DNA of 20,092 nucleotides from an uncultured Muribaculaceae bacterium (GCA_934667475.1 CAKUMB010000024.1:1-20092); one strand, 5' to 3'. Numbered from the stretch's first letter, positions 6,882 to 14,568 are shown. Notes: a model not told the origin generated them from the sequence alone. Program-made: numbers and translations.

Positions 6882-8810
6882 TTAATAGTTCTTTGAAAAC
6901 TTCAGACGCAGGCTGTTGAGCACCACGCTCACGCTGCTGAAGGCCATCAGCGCACTGCCCCACATGGGCGTAATCTGGATGCTGGCCACTGGGGCAAGCA
7001 CTCCCGCGGCCAGCGGAATGCACACCAGGTTGTAGATAAACGCCCAAAACAGGTTTTGCCTGATGGCGCGCACCGTGCTGCGGCTCAGCGCCACGGCGCG
7101 CGCTATGCGGCACAGGTCGTCGCCCATCAGTGTCACCTGGGCTGCGTCGATGGCCACATCGGTGCCGCCGCCCATGGCAATGCTCACGTTGGCCGCGGCC
7201 AGCGCCTGACTGTCGTTGATGCCGTCGCCCACCATGGCCACGGTGTGGCCTTCGGCCTGCAGGCGGCGCACCATGTCTTCCTTGTCCTGCGGCAGCACGC
7301 CGCTGCGGTGGCTGCCGATTCCGGCCTTGGTGGCCCAGTAGGCCACAGCCTGCTCATTGTCGCCGCTCATAAGCGTCACTTCGATTCCTGCCTTGGCCAG
7401 CATATGCATTGCTTCGGCGGCGTGCGGTTTCAGCCGCTCGCGCTCTTCGGGGGCGAGATTGCCCGTGGGCTGGGTGAAGTCAACACTGGGGTTGGGCGTG
7501 GTCAGGGTGCCGGTTTTGTCAATTATCAGCGCGTCTACCTTACGCATTGTCTCAAGGGCGGCGGCGTCCTTGATGAGGATGCCGTTTTGCGCAGCCTTGC
7601 CCATGCCCACCATCAGCGCGGTGGGCGTTGCCAGCCCCATGGCGCATGGGCAGGCAATCACCAACACCGACACTGCCGACAGCAGCGCCTGGGGCATGCT
7701 CTGAATGCCGCCAAACAGCAGCCACATGGCAAAAGTGAACACTGCGATGGCCAGCACCGCGGGCACAAACACCAGCGCTATGCGGTCCACCGTGCGCTGC
7801 ACGGGGGCTTTCGACGCCTGCGCGCGCTGCACCATGTCGATGATTTGCGCCAGCACCGTGCCTTTGCCCACGTGTATGGCCTCGAATTGCACCGAGCCCT
7901 TGCGGCACACCGTGCCGGCCAGCACCTTGTCGCCCTTGCGCTTGGCCACTGGGGTGGGCTCGCCGCTTATCATGCTCTCGTCGATGTATGCCTCACCGCT
8001 TTCCACCGTGCCGTCGACAGGCACTTTGCCGCCGGCCATCACCTCAATGATGTCGCCCTCGGCGAGTGACGACTGCGGCACAGTGCTCACCGTGCCATCG
8101 GCGGCCACAAGGCGCGCCGTGGCGGGGGCAAGTTCCATGAGGCTGCGTATGGCGCTGGCCGTGCTGCCCTTGGCGCGCTCCTCAAGCACGCGCCCCGTGA
8201 GCACAAAGGTGGTGATCATAGTCACGGCATCGTAGTAGGTGTGCCACGCAATGCCATGCGCGCCCCAGTAGGCGTCGCCCCAAAAGGTGTTGAACACGCT
8301 CAGCAGCATCGATATGGCAGTGCTCAGGGCCACCAGCGTGTCCATGCCGGCGCCGCCGTGGCGCAGTTGCGACCATGCCGCCGCATAGAAGCCGCGGCCG
8401 CAGTATGCCAGACACACCGCCGCCAGCGCCAGTTGCAGCAGTCTGCCGGCTTGCGTCATGCTGGCGGGCCACAGCATGCTCACGGCCATCACTGCGGCGG
8501 CAATGCACCATGCCGCAGCCATGCGGCGGCGCATGGCGCGGTAGCGGCGGCGCTCAATCGCCTCGGTGTCTACCTTGTCGTCCACTATCAGCTGATAGCC
8601 CATGCCGTCCACGGCGCGCTTCATGTCGGCCTTGCTTATGCGCGCTGGGTCGTAGTTTACACACACCGTGCGCCCGGCCAGATTTACGGTGGCGCTGTCC
8701 ACGCCGTCCAGCCCGTTGAGGCACTGCTCCACGGCGGCCGAGCATCCGGCGCACATCATGCCCACCACGGGCATCGTGGCGGTTTCCTGTTTTGCGTTAT
8801 TGTCAATCAT
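6882..8810 (-). CDS. copA: Copper-type P1B ATPase apparently lacking the N-domain
   Basis: A 642-residue heavy-metal P-type ATPase, expected to export Cu(I) across the inner membrane. Seen in order: N-terminal HMA domain with GMMCAGC (17-23), transmembrane helices, actuator-domain ISGEP (281-285), CPC metal site in the membrane (387-389), phosphorylation motif DKTGT (431-435), MSGDN (481-485), GDGIND (528-533) and final helices. Only about 48 residues separate DKTGT from the GDN motif, against roughly 130-150 in ordinary CopA. The nucleotide-binding domain and its HP motif are therefore missing, without any break in frame. The annotated ATG (8810) is 4 nt after a -7 box; the ATG at 8774 (MPVVGMMC, preceded by AGGAAA) is an alternative start. 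Regulator upstream, chaperone downstream. Confidence 0.9.
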   Translation of the reverse strand: MIDNNAKQETATMPVVGMMCAGCSAAVEQCLNGLDGVDSATVNLAGRTVCVNYDPARISKADMKRAVDGMGYQLIVDDKVDTEAIERRRYRAMRRRMAAAWCIAAAVMAVSMLWPASMTQAGRLLQLALAAVCLAYCGRGFYAAAWSQLRHGGAGMDTLVALSTAISMLLSVFNTFWGDAYWGAHGIAWHTYYDAVTMITTFVLTGRVLEERAKGSTASAIRSLMELAPATARLVAADGTVSTVPQSSLAEGDIIEVMAGGKVPVDGTVESGEAYIDESMISGEPTPVAKRKGDKVLAGTVCRKGSVQFEAIHVGKGTVLAQIIDMVQRAQASKAPVQRTVDRIALVFVPAVLAIAVFTFAMWLLFGGIQSMPQALLSAVSVLVIACPCAMGLATPTALMVGMGKAAQNGILIKDAAALETMRKVDALIIDKTGTLTTPNPSVDFTQPTGNLAPEERERLKPHAAEAMHMLAKAGIEVTLMSGDNEQAVAYWATKAGIGSHRSGVLPQDKEDMVRRLQAEGHTVAMVGDGINDSQALAAANVSIAMGGGTDVAIDAAQVTLMGDDLCRIARAVALSRSTVRAIRQNLFWAFIYNLVCIPLAAGVLAPVASIQITPMWGSALMAFSSVSVVLNSLRLKFSKNY

Positions 8811-8814
8811 ATTG

Positions 8815-8874
8815 CAAAGTTACCGCTTGCGCGGCGCACGTGCGTTGCACAATTCACATGAATTTGTTGCACAA
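8815..8874 (-). promoter_or_regulatory. copA promoter with direct-repeat operator candidate
   Basis: TAACTTTG (minus, 8822-8815) is a perfect -7 box, 4 nt before the ATG at 8810; no good -33 box is seen at 19 nt. Upstream, GTTGCACAA occurs twice as an exact direct repeat (8844-8852 and 8866-8874), offset 22 bp, about two helical turns. That is the geometry expected of an AraC-family activator bound next to a -33-less promoter. The adjacent AraC/HMA gene ends at 8892 and is the obvious candidate (inference). Confidence 0.55.
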
Positions 8875-8891
8875 AAAACATCGGAGGGGCA

Positions 8892-9446
8892 TTAAATTTG
8901 GTCAATCGGTCGCCGCTGGGCGTGCGAGGCTTGGTATTGCGTGGGTGTGCATCCGGCCACCTGCTTAAACTGGCGCGACAGGTGGGCCACGCTCGAATAG
9001 CCTGTGCGCCAGGCAATCTCACTCACCGTGAGCTGGCCGTATTCAAGCAGTTCCTTCACATATTCCACCTTTTGGGCAATGAAAAACTTCTCGATGGTGC
9101 GCCCCTCGTGCGCGCTAAACGCTGCGCTCGCCTGCTTGTAGTCCACCGCCAGAGCGTCAGGCAGCTGTTGCGACAGCTTCACGGGCTGACCGTCGGCGCG
9201 CCGTGCAAGCGCTATCAGCGCAGCCTTAATGCGCTCCACCAGAGTCTCGTCGCTGCCTCGCAGCAACTCAAATCCCTCGGCCTCAAGCGCGCGTGCAATG
9301 GCGTCGAGCTGTCCTCCGTCCAGCCCGTCGGGCACATCAGCCCAACCCATGCCCACCCGGGCATCGCCGTAGCCGAGCACAGCCAGCAGCGCCCGCACGC
9401 TGGCCACGCACCGGTCGCACACCATATTTTTAATAGCGATTTTCAC
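8892..9446 (-). CDS. AraC-family regulator with N-terminal HMA-like domain
   Basis: With the GTG start at 9446 the protein has 184 residues and opens VKIAIKNMVCDRC, an HMA-like metal-binding start with CxxC (Cys10, Cys13). The C-terminal part, about 85-180, is an AraC-type double HTH (LTVSEIAWRTGYSSVAHLSR, then FKQVAGCTPTQYQ). The open frame reaches 9485, but residues before the GTG do not fit the HMA fold and a -7 box lies in that stretch, so the GTG is preferred. The fusion suggests that bound copper or another soft metal changes DNA binding. It lies 81 nt upstream of copA on the same strand, and a direct repeat in the copA promoter suits it as target. Specific metal and effect are inferred. 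Confidence 0.85.
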   Translation of the reverse strand: MKIAIKNMVCDRCVASVRALLAVLGYGDARVGMGWADVPDGLDGGQLDAIARALEAEGFELLRGSDETLVERIKAALIALARRADGQPVKLSQQLPDALAVDYKQASAAFSAHEGRTIEKFFIAQKVEYVKELLEYGQLTVSEIAWRTGYSSVAHLSRQFKQVAGCTPTQYQASHAQRRPIDQI

Positions 9447-9451
9447 ATCGG

Positions 9452-9466
9452 CAAAGTTACACAAAA
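9452..9466 (-). promoter_or_regulatory. Promoter of the AraC/HMA regulator gene
   Basis: TAACTTTG (minus, 9459-9452) lies 5 nt before the GTG start, again predicting almost no leader. No -33 box is seen at 19 nt. GTTACACAAAA (9456-9466) overlaps the box and differs by one base from GTTGCACAAAA in the copA promoter (8866-8876), so the regulator may also act on its own gene. Confidence 0.45.
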
Positions 9467-9686
9467 TCCCCGAATAACTGCACACCCATCGTCCCTGTGC
9501 TCACCGATGTGTCGCGGCTGTTTTTGGGGTGCATTGCCTTAGAAGCATGCCTGTCAGTCAAAGAGGGCGTCGGTGCAATCGGTGTGAGACGCACGCTGCC
9601 GCCCAAGTGCGTGGACGTGGCACCGCGTCACTGGTGGGGGGCTATTAAAATCACATGCTGCCCGAAGTGAAATGATGAAAAAAAAT
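9467..9686. other. Intergenic stretch with no gene recognised
   Basis: The space between the AraC/HMA regulator and the terminator of the Nif3/zinc-ribbon operon. I see no ORF with family character, tRNA or repeat. It may hold distal regulatory sites of the regulator gene (for example TGCACA at 9479-9484) or be decayed sequence. Confidence 0.4.
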
Positions 9687-9728
9687 ACGGGCCGGCAGGC
9701 AATCTGTGGAATTGCGCGGCCGGCCCGT
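9687..9728 (-). terminator. Strong intrinsic terminator of the Nif3/zinc-ribbon operon
   Basis: ACGGGCCGGC (9687-9696) pairs perfectly with GCCGGCCCGT (9719-9728), and GCAAT/ATTGC inside extends the fold. On the minus strand the stem is followed by a run of Ts (complement of 9678-9685). It lies about 95 nt after the zinc-ribbon stop. Confidence 0.85.
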
Positions 9729-9823
9729 TAGGCGTCTGCCGGCGGCGTGCCTCGTTCACTCAAGCCGCTGTGGACTGAGTCGTCGATGGCACGTGCCGTG
9801 TGATATGTTTTTTTAGATAGAAC

Positions 9824-10639
9824 TTACTTCTTAGCCTTCGACTTCGTCTCCTTGGTCTTTGTGGGCTCAACGTTTTTAGCTTCAACGTCGGTGAGGCCTG
9901 CGATTTCAGGATCGATGAGGATACGGCCGCAATACTCGCACACAATGATTTTCTTGTGCATCTTGATTTCCATACGGCGCTGGTCGGGGATGCGGTTGAA
10001 GCAGCCGCCGCACGAATAGCGCTGCACATACACCACGCCAAGGCCGTTGTGGGCATTCTTGCGGATGCGCTTGAATGCTGTGAGCAGGCGGGTGTCGATT
10101 TTGCCTTCGAGTTTTTTGGCCTTTTCACGCAGCTTCTCCTCGTCCTGTCGGGTTTCGTTCACGATGTCGTTGAGCTCGCCCTTTTTCTCACCCAGCACGT
10201 GGTTGCTGTCCTCAAGCTGTGTCTTCACCTCCTCGATGTCGCGGTTCACATTCTCGATTTTCTGCGAAGCCTCGCGAATGCGCTTGTCGGCAAGGTCGAT
10301 ATTGAGTTGCTGATACTCAATTTCCTTGGTCAGATAGTCGTACTCACGGTTGTTGCGCACGTTGTCCTGGTCGTGAGTGTACTTGTCGATGAGCTTCGAC
10401 GCCTCGTCGATGGCGGCATGGTAGCCGTCGATGCTTTTCTTGAGCTCGGTGACCTCACTGCCATAGTTGTTGAGGCGGGTCTCGAGTCCGGCAATCTCAT
10501 CTTCCAAGTCCTGAACCTCAAGTGGCAGCTCGCCACGCAGAGTCTTGATGCGGTCGATTTCAGAGAGAATGGTCTGCAGCTGATAGAGCAGCTTCAGGCG
10601 TTCCTCTACCGTAAGTTCTTTTTCTTGTTTTGTAGCCAT
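9824..10639 (-). CDS. Coiled-coil protein with C4-type zinc ribbon
   Basis: A 271-residue cytoplasmic protein. Residues about 10-185 are long heptad-rich helices forming an antiparallel coiled-coil hairpin. A C-terminal C4 zinc ribbon follows, with Cys210, Cys213 (SCGGC) and Cys234, Cys237 (CEYCGRIL). The tail is Lys/Thr-rich. It matches the widespread 'C4-type zinc ribbon domain' family, whose biochemical role is unsettled; nucleic-acid binding has been suggested from structure. It lies 9 nt downstream of the Nif3-like gene, a pairing I remember from many Bacteroidetes genomes, which suggests a shared function. Confidence 0.93.
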   Translation of the reverse strand: MATKQEKELTVEERLKLLYQLQTILSEIDRIKTLRGELPLEVQDLEDEIAGLETRLNNYGSEVTELKKSIDGYHAAIDEASKLIDKYTHDQDNVRNNREYDYLTKEIEYQQLNIDLADKRIREASQKIENVNRDIEEVKTQLEDSNHVLGEKKGELNDIVNETRQDEEKLREKAKKLEGKIDTRLLTAFKRIRKNAHNGLGVVYVQRYSCGGCFNRIPDQRRMEIKMHKKIIVCEYCGRILIDPEIAGLTDVEAKNVEPTKTKETKSKAKK

Positions 10640-10648
10640 AGCTTGTTA

Positions 10649-11743
10649 TTACAAATATTTTATCTGATTTTCTTCGCTCTGTGCGAAATAGACTGCAAAG
10701 TTAGGATTTTTTTTCTTAATAATGTCACAAAAAATCTCTTTTGTGTATTGCTCGCTCTCATAGTGGCCTATGTCGGCGAGAATTATGCGGTCTTCGTTGC
10801 CCTGAAAGTCGTGATACTTCATGTCGCCCGTCACCAGCACATCGGCCCCGGCGGCGATGGCGCTGCCCACCAGAAACGAGCCCGCGCCGCCACACAGTGC
10901 CACGCGCGAAATGGTGCGGCCCTCGGTGTGGCCGCTGTAGCGCACTGCGGCCGCTCCAAAGGTGCGCTTAATCCGGCCGAGGAACTGCATGGCCGGCTCG
11001 GGGCTGATGCTGCCCACCACGCCCGAGCCGCTGTAGCGGTCGGCATTGTCGAGGGCTATGACGTCGAACGCCGGCTCTTCGTAGGGGTGAGCGGCAAGCA
11101 TGGCCGCTATCACCGCGGCGCAGCGCGACTGGTGCACCAGCACCTCGACGCGCACCTCTGGCTCGACATGGTGCTCGCCCTCCTCGCCGGCAAACGGGTT
11201 GGCGCCTTCAAGGGCGCGGTAGCGGCCCTCGCCGCTCAGGCGGTAGCTACACGAGTCGTAGTCGCCCAGGCGTCCCGCTCCGGCGCTCCACATGGCCTGC
11301 TCCACGGCGTCGGCCTGGGCGGTGGGCACATACACCACCACCTTGCGCAGCGTGCCGCGCTGCTTGTCGAGCACTTCAACGCCGGTCATGCCCAGCTTCT
11401 CGGCCATCTTAAAGCTCACACCGCCGCGGGCATTGTCGATGTTGGTGTGTGCGCTGTATATGGCCACGCCGTGCTTTATGGCCTTGGCCACCATGCGCTC
11501 CACGGGCGTGCGGCCGGCAATCTTCTTAAGGCCGCGGAATATGAGCGGGTGGTGCGAGACCACCATGCCCGCACCGCGGCCTATGGCCTCGTCGACCACT
11601 GCCTCGGTGACGTCGGTGCAAAGCAGCACCGATGCCACCTCGCTGTTGGGGTCACCCACCTGGATGCCCGCATTGTCGTAGTCTTCCTGCAAGCACAGAG
11701 GAGCAAACTCCTCGATGGCTCTTGCTATGTCTATTACCTTCAT
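10649..11743 (-). CDS. Nif3-like dinuclear metal-centre protein
   Basis: A 364-residue member of the Nif3/YbgI (DUF34) family. Its N- and C-terminal halves bind a dinuclear metal site and enclose a middle insert like that of other long bacterial members. Metal ligands are visible in VVSHHPLIF and SAHTNID near the N-terminus and in DIGHYESE near the C-terminus. The molecular role is not settled: a GTP cyclohydrolase I type 2 label is common in databases but poorly supported. The frame can be opened at a TTG at 11758, but the ATG at 11743 (MKVIDIARAIEEF) fits the family start. Promoter at 11789-11820; the zinc-ribbon gene follows 9 nt after. Confidence 0.93.
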   Translation of the reverse strand: MKVIDIARAIEEFAPLCLQEDYDNAGIQVGDPNSEVASVLLCTDVTEAVVDEAIGRGAGMVVSHHPLIFRGLKKIAGRTPVERMVAKAIKHGVAIYSAHTNIDNARGGVSFKMAEKLGMTGVEVLDKQRGTLRKVVVYVPTAQADAVEQAMWSAGAGRLGDYDSCSYRLSGEGRYRALEGANPFAGEEGEHHVEPEVRVEVLVHQSRCAAVIAAMLAAHPYEEPAFDVIALDNADRYSGSGVVGSISPEPAMQFLGRIKRTFGAAAVRYSGHTEGRTISRVALCGGAGSFLVGSAIAAGADVLVTGDMKYHDFQGNEDRIILADIGHYESEQYTKEIFCDIIKKKNPNFAVYFAQSEENQIKYL

Positions 11744-11788
11744 AGTCGTATCTGTCAATTGATTTTATTCACATGTTATCGCTGTGCG

Positions 11789-11820
11789 CAAATTTACTCG
11801 TTTATTCGAAAGAAAGCAAA
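11789..11820 (-). promoter_or_regulatory. Promoter of the Nif3/zinc-ribbon operon
   Basis: On the minus strand TTTG (11820-11817), a 20-nt spacer and TAAATTTG (11796-11789) match the Bacteroidetes -33/-7 promoter closely. The -7 box is 45 nt before the ATG at 11743. Confidence 0.7.
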
Positions 11821-11879
11821 TTTCCACATTATTCTGCCTATTCAGCACAAACGCTTCTGGCCATAGCCCAAGACAACGA

Positions 11880-11917
11880 CAGAGGCGTGAAACCAGCCGA
11901 CTGGTTTCACGCCTCTG
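11880..11917. terminator. Perfect 17-bp hairpin, probably bidirectional
   Basis: CAGAGGCGTGAAACCAG (11880-11896) and CTGGTTTCACGCCTCTG (11901-11917) are exact inverted repeats with loop CCGA. On the minus strand it follows the stop of the gene relic (11942) by about 25 nt. No real T-tract follows on either side. Confidence 0.65.
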
Positions 11918-11941
11918 CAATTTATGATCGTAATCGTGTGG

Positions 11942-12460
11942 TTAGCGAATCACTATCACGCGCGAGCGCACTGCGCCATTGCTGTATACACTGCGCTCAA
12001 CGTAGGCTCCTGCCGAGCTTGGGCGCACCGGGCCAAGGCTGATGCCCGACACGGTGTAGTAGGCGCGCGACTTGAGTGCGGCATCGGCTGCAATGCCGTC
12101 GATGCCTGTGGCGCGGTCGATGTGCAGAGCATAGGTGCGCGAGTGGGTGCCAAATGTCTTGGTCATCCACGAGTCGCCCTCGGCGTTGCTGTCGACGGTA
12201 TTGCCGTTAAGAAACAGGTTGCCGCTCATGGTCCACTCGGTGCCGGTCGGAGTGCCACCGTGAATGCCGAGCGAATGTGGCCGTAACTGTCGCCATCGGT
12301 CACCACGGGCACAGCTGCAAAACAGTTGGCCAACGAGTCGGCCTGGAACGCCGCAAGGGTGGGATACATGCCGGGAGTCACCACAAAGGCCGTGTCGCAT
12401 GGATTGGCGAGCGACCAGCTGAGGCCGCTGAACGAGGCCACTGAGAATTCTGTAACAACA
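11942..12460 (-). pseudogene. Frameshifted relic of a secreted or surface protein
   Basis: Two overlapping frames form one protein fragment. Frame 1 (about 12460 to 12270) reads TEFSVASFSGLSWSLANPCD through VTDGDSYGHI. Frame 2 (from about 12275 down to the stop at 11942) continues with LGIHGGTPTGTEWTMSGNLF and ends in YVERSVYSNGAVRSRVIVIR. A single indel near 12265-12280 explains the switch. Upstream of frame 1 a TGA stop and a non-fitting start remain, so the N-terminus and signal peptide are lost. The terminal region resembles the C-terminal sorting-type tails of Bacteroidetes exported proteins (inference). The family of the parent protein is not recognised. The terminator at 11880 suits its 3' end. 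Confidence 0.6.
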
Positions 12461-12525
12461 CGCTTTCACCAGCCACGCAACACGCATTTTCTTGTGGGCA
12501 TTACACTGGCCACTACCAAAACCAG

Positions 12526-12564
12526 GCGGGCCGCACCCCTAAAATGTGTAGGAGTGCGGCCCGC
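12526..12564 (-). terminator. pfkA terminator
   Basis: GCGGGCCGCACCCCTA (12526-12541) pairs with TAGGAGTGCGGCCCGC (12549-12564) with one mismatch, around a 7-nt loop. It follows the pfkA stop (12603) by about 38 nt on the minus strand and leads into CTGGTTTTGG, a weak T-tract. Confidence 0.75.
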
Positions 12565-12602
12565 TGTTAATTGATAATGTCTTTAGTGTGCCTGATTGCC
12601 GA

Positions 12603-13583
12603 TTAAATCGAGAGGCGGCGCAGGGTGGTGAGCAATTCGCGGTCGATGGGCTTGTCGTTTTTGATGGCCTTCGAGAATGGCACATACACAATCTCATCGT
12701 TGGCGTCGCCAATCATCACGTTGCGCTGGCCCTCGAGCAGGGCGTCGACTGCGGCAGCGCCCATGCGCGAGGCCAGAATGCGGTCGCACGCCGTGGGTGA
12801 GCCGCCGCGCTGCAGGTGGCCAAGAATGGTGACGCGCACGTCGTATTGCGGATACTCCTTGCGCACGCGCTCGGCAAGGCCCATGGCTCCGCCTGTGATT
12901 GGGCTCTCGGCCACAAGCACTATCGAGGAGTTCTTGCTCTTGCGGAATCCGTTTTGTATGAGCTCGGCCAACTGGTCGACCTCGGTTGAAATCTCGGGTA
13001 TGATTGCTGCCTCGGCACCGCTGGCGATTGCGCCGTTGAGGGCAAGGAAGCCGGCGTTGCGGCCCATCACCTCGATGAAGAACAGGCGCTCGTGGCTTGT
13101 GGCCGTGTCGCGGATGCGGTCCACGCACCACATGATGGTGTTGAGGGCCGTGTCGTAGCCAATGGTGTGGTCGGTGCCATACAGGTCGTTGTCGATGGTG
13201 CCGGGCAGGCCTATGATGGGCACGTCATATTCGCTGGCAAACTGGCGCGCGCCGCTCAGCGAGCCGTCGCCGCCTATCACCACCAGGGCGTCAATCTCCT
13301 CCTTTTTCATCACCTCATAGGCCTTCTGGTGGCCTTCGGGGGTGGGAAACTCCTTGCTGCGCGCCGTCTTCAGGATGGTGCCGCCCTGCTGAATGATGTT
13401 TGACACGTTTTGGGTCTTGAATTCAACCACTTCATCGTCGATGAGGCCTTTGTAGCCGCGGTAGATGCCTTTCACCTTGAATCCGCTGAATATGGCTGAG
13501 CGCGTTACCGCGCGGATTGCTGCGTTCATGCCGGGGGCATCGCCTCCCGATGTTAAGATGCCGATGGTTTTAATTGCTGCCAT
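12603..13583 (-). CDS. pfkA: ATP-dependent 6-phosphofructokinase
   Basis: A 326-residue glycolytic enzyme phosphorylating fructose 6-phosphate to fructose 1,6-bisphosphate. The ATP-binding start TSGGDAPGMN (11-20), GGDGS (104-108, Gly rather than Lys next to the Asp motif, as in ATP-using forms), catalytic PGTIDND (127-133, Asp131), MGRNAG and the sugar-phosphate-binding HLQRGG segment are all visible. Length is normal for the bacterial short form (about 320 residues). It stands alone between its terminator and an upstream spacer of about 190 bp with a -7-like box at 13702-13709. Confidence 0.97.
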   Translation of the reverse strand: MAAIKTIGILTSGGDAPGMNAAIRAVTRSAIFSGFKVKGIYRGYKGLIDDEVVEFKTQNVSNIIQQGGTILKTARSKEFPTPEGHQKAYEVMKKEEIDALVVIGGDGSLSGARQFASEYDVPIIGLPGTIDNDLYGTDHTIGYDTALNTIMWCVDRIRDTATSHERLFFIEVMGRNAGFLALNGAIASGAEAAIIPEISTEVDQLAELIQNGFRKSKNSSIVLVAESPITGGAMGLAERVRKEYPQYDVRVTILGHLQRGGSPTACDRILASRMGAAAVDALLEGQRNVMIGDANDEIVYVPFSKAIKNDKPIDRELLTTLRRLSI

Positions 13584-13701
13584 AGTCTTATTATATAAAT
13601 ATTGGTTTCTTACGTAAATTTCTTCTCGCTAATGTTTGCGTCGCTGGCTATATGAAGCTGTAGGGGGGTGGCGGCTCTTGGGCGCCGCACATTAGTTGAC
13701 G

Positions 13702-13709
13702 CAAAATTA
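13702..13709 (-). promoter_or_regulatory. -7 box candidate for pfkA
   Basis: The minus strand reads TAATTTTG, a perfect TAnnTTTG, about 118 nt before the pfkA ATG. No TTTG is seen 19 nt upstream. It would give a leader of roughly 110 nt containing a GC-rich hairpin (about 13668-13692). Confidence 0.35.
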
Positions 13710-13744
13710 ACGTTTTTTTTGCTCTGAGCCACGGCAATGCGTGT

Positions 13745-13780
13745 AAAAAAAGCATAACGGAGTGGCGGCTGGCCGTCACT
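13745..13780 (-). terminator. ubiE/menG terminator overlapping the stop codon
   Basis: AGTGGCGG-CTGG-CCGTCACT (13761-13780) forms an 8-bp stem with one G-U pair, and a run of seven Ts (complement of 13745-13751) lies 9 nt downstream on the minus strand. The stem includes the stop codon (13776-13778). The gap between stem and T-tract makes it only a fair terminator. Confidence 0.5.
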
Positions 13781-14513
13781 TCACCGCAGTGTATATCGAA
13801 CACACGCCCAGAGTGAGGCGGCGGCAGGCGCAGCTGCTGAAGCCCGTGGCTCGCATAATGTCGAGCATCTTCTGGCCCTGCGGTGCGGCGGCTATGCTCA
13901 GCGGCAGGTAGCGGTAGGCGCTGCGGTCGTGCGACTTGAGGCCGCCTATGGCGGGAATTATGTGCAGCGCATACATGTTGTAGAAGAATCGAATTATCGG
14001 ATTGGGCGGCACCGACAGCTCTATCACACACAGTGTGCCGCCGGGCTTTAGCACGCGCAGCATCTCGCGGTAGCCCTGCTCAATGTGCTCGAAGTTGCGC
14101 ACGCCAAAGGCCACGGTGATGGCGTCAAACGTGTTGTCGGCAAAACTGGTGTGCAGGCAGTCGGCCTGTTCAAAGGTGATGACGCCCTGCAGCCCGCGCT
14201 GCTCCACCTTGCGGCGCGCCACGTCGAGCATGCCCTGCGAAAGGTCGATGCCCACCACCGACTCGGGGTGCAGGTCGCGGCACAGCTTTATGGCAAAGTC
14301 GCCCGTGCCCGTGGCCACATCAAGTATGCGGCGTGGAGCGGCAGGGGCAATCATGCGCACTGCCTGCCGGCGCCACAGCTTGTCGATGCCAAGGGTCATG
14401 GCGTGGTTCATGAAGTCGTAGGCCGGGGCTATGGAGTCAAACATCTGTCTCACTTGGCCCGTTTTGCCCTCGTTGCCAGAGTAGGGCATCAGTTTCTCGC
14501 TTTTGTAGTCCAC
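13776..14513 (-). CDS. ubiE: Demethylmenaquinone methyltransferase (UbiE/MenG)
   Basis: A 245-residue SAM-dependent methyltransferase for the last step of menaquinone synthesis, methylating demethylmenaquinone. The SAM motif I ILDVATGTGDF (63-73) is clear, followed by GIDLSQGML, the family signature VAFGVRNFE and LRVLKPGG. Start: the GTG at 14513 gives MDYKSEKLMPYSGNEGK, whose pattern up to QVRQMFDSIAPAYD matches the family N-terminus; the ATG eight codons later would cut into it. It lies 150 nt after purC, with a terminator-like hairpin between, so transcription may be partly independent. Confidence 0.93.
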   Translation of the reverse strand: MDYKSEKLMPYSGNEGKTGQVRQMFDSIAPAYDFMNHAMTLGIDKLWRRQAVRMIAPAAPRRILDVATGTGDFAIKLCRDLHPESVVGIDLSQGMLDVARRKVEQRGLQGVITFEQADCLHTSFADNTFDAITVAFGVRNFEHIEQGYREMLRVLKPGGTLCVIELSVPPNPIIRFFYNMYALHIIPAIGGLKSHDRSAYRYLPLSIAAAPQGQKMLDIMRATGFSSCACRRLTLGVCSIYTAVK

Positions 14514-14545
14514 TTTATTTCTTTTACGCTTATTGTTTGATTCTT

Positions 14546-14568
14546 AAAAAACGGATGCAAACACCCGT
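14546..14568 (-). terminator. purC terminator, or attenuator before ubiE
   Basis: ACGGATG (14551-14557) pairs with CACCCGT (14562-14568) with one G-U pair around loop CAAA. On the minus strand the stem runs straight into six Ts. It lies about 95 nt after the purC stop and only 32 nt before the ubiE GTG. Confidence 0.6.

Noticed and set aside
7390..7530. Frameshift as the cause of the missing ATPase N-domain
   Set aside because: The frame is continuous and the sequence on both sides keeps P-domain character, so a clean absence of the domain fits better than a reading error.
9956..11866. 636-codon open frame on the plus strand opposite the zinc-ribbon and Nif3-like genes
   Set aside because: It is antisense to two genes with clear family motifs, is rich in Ala, His and Val as expected from a GC-rich shadow frame, and has no recognisable domain.
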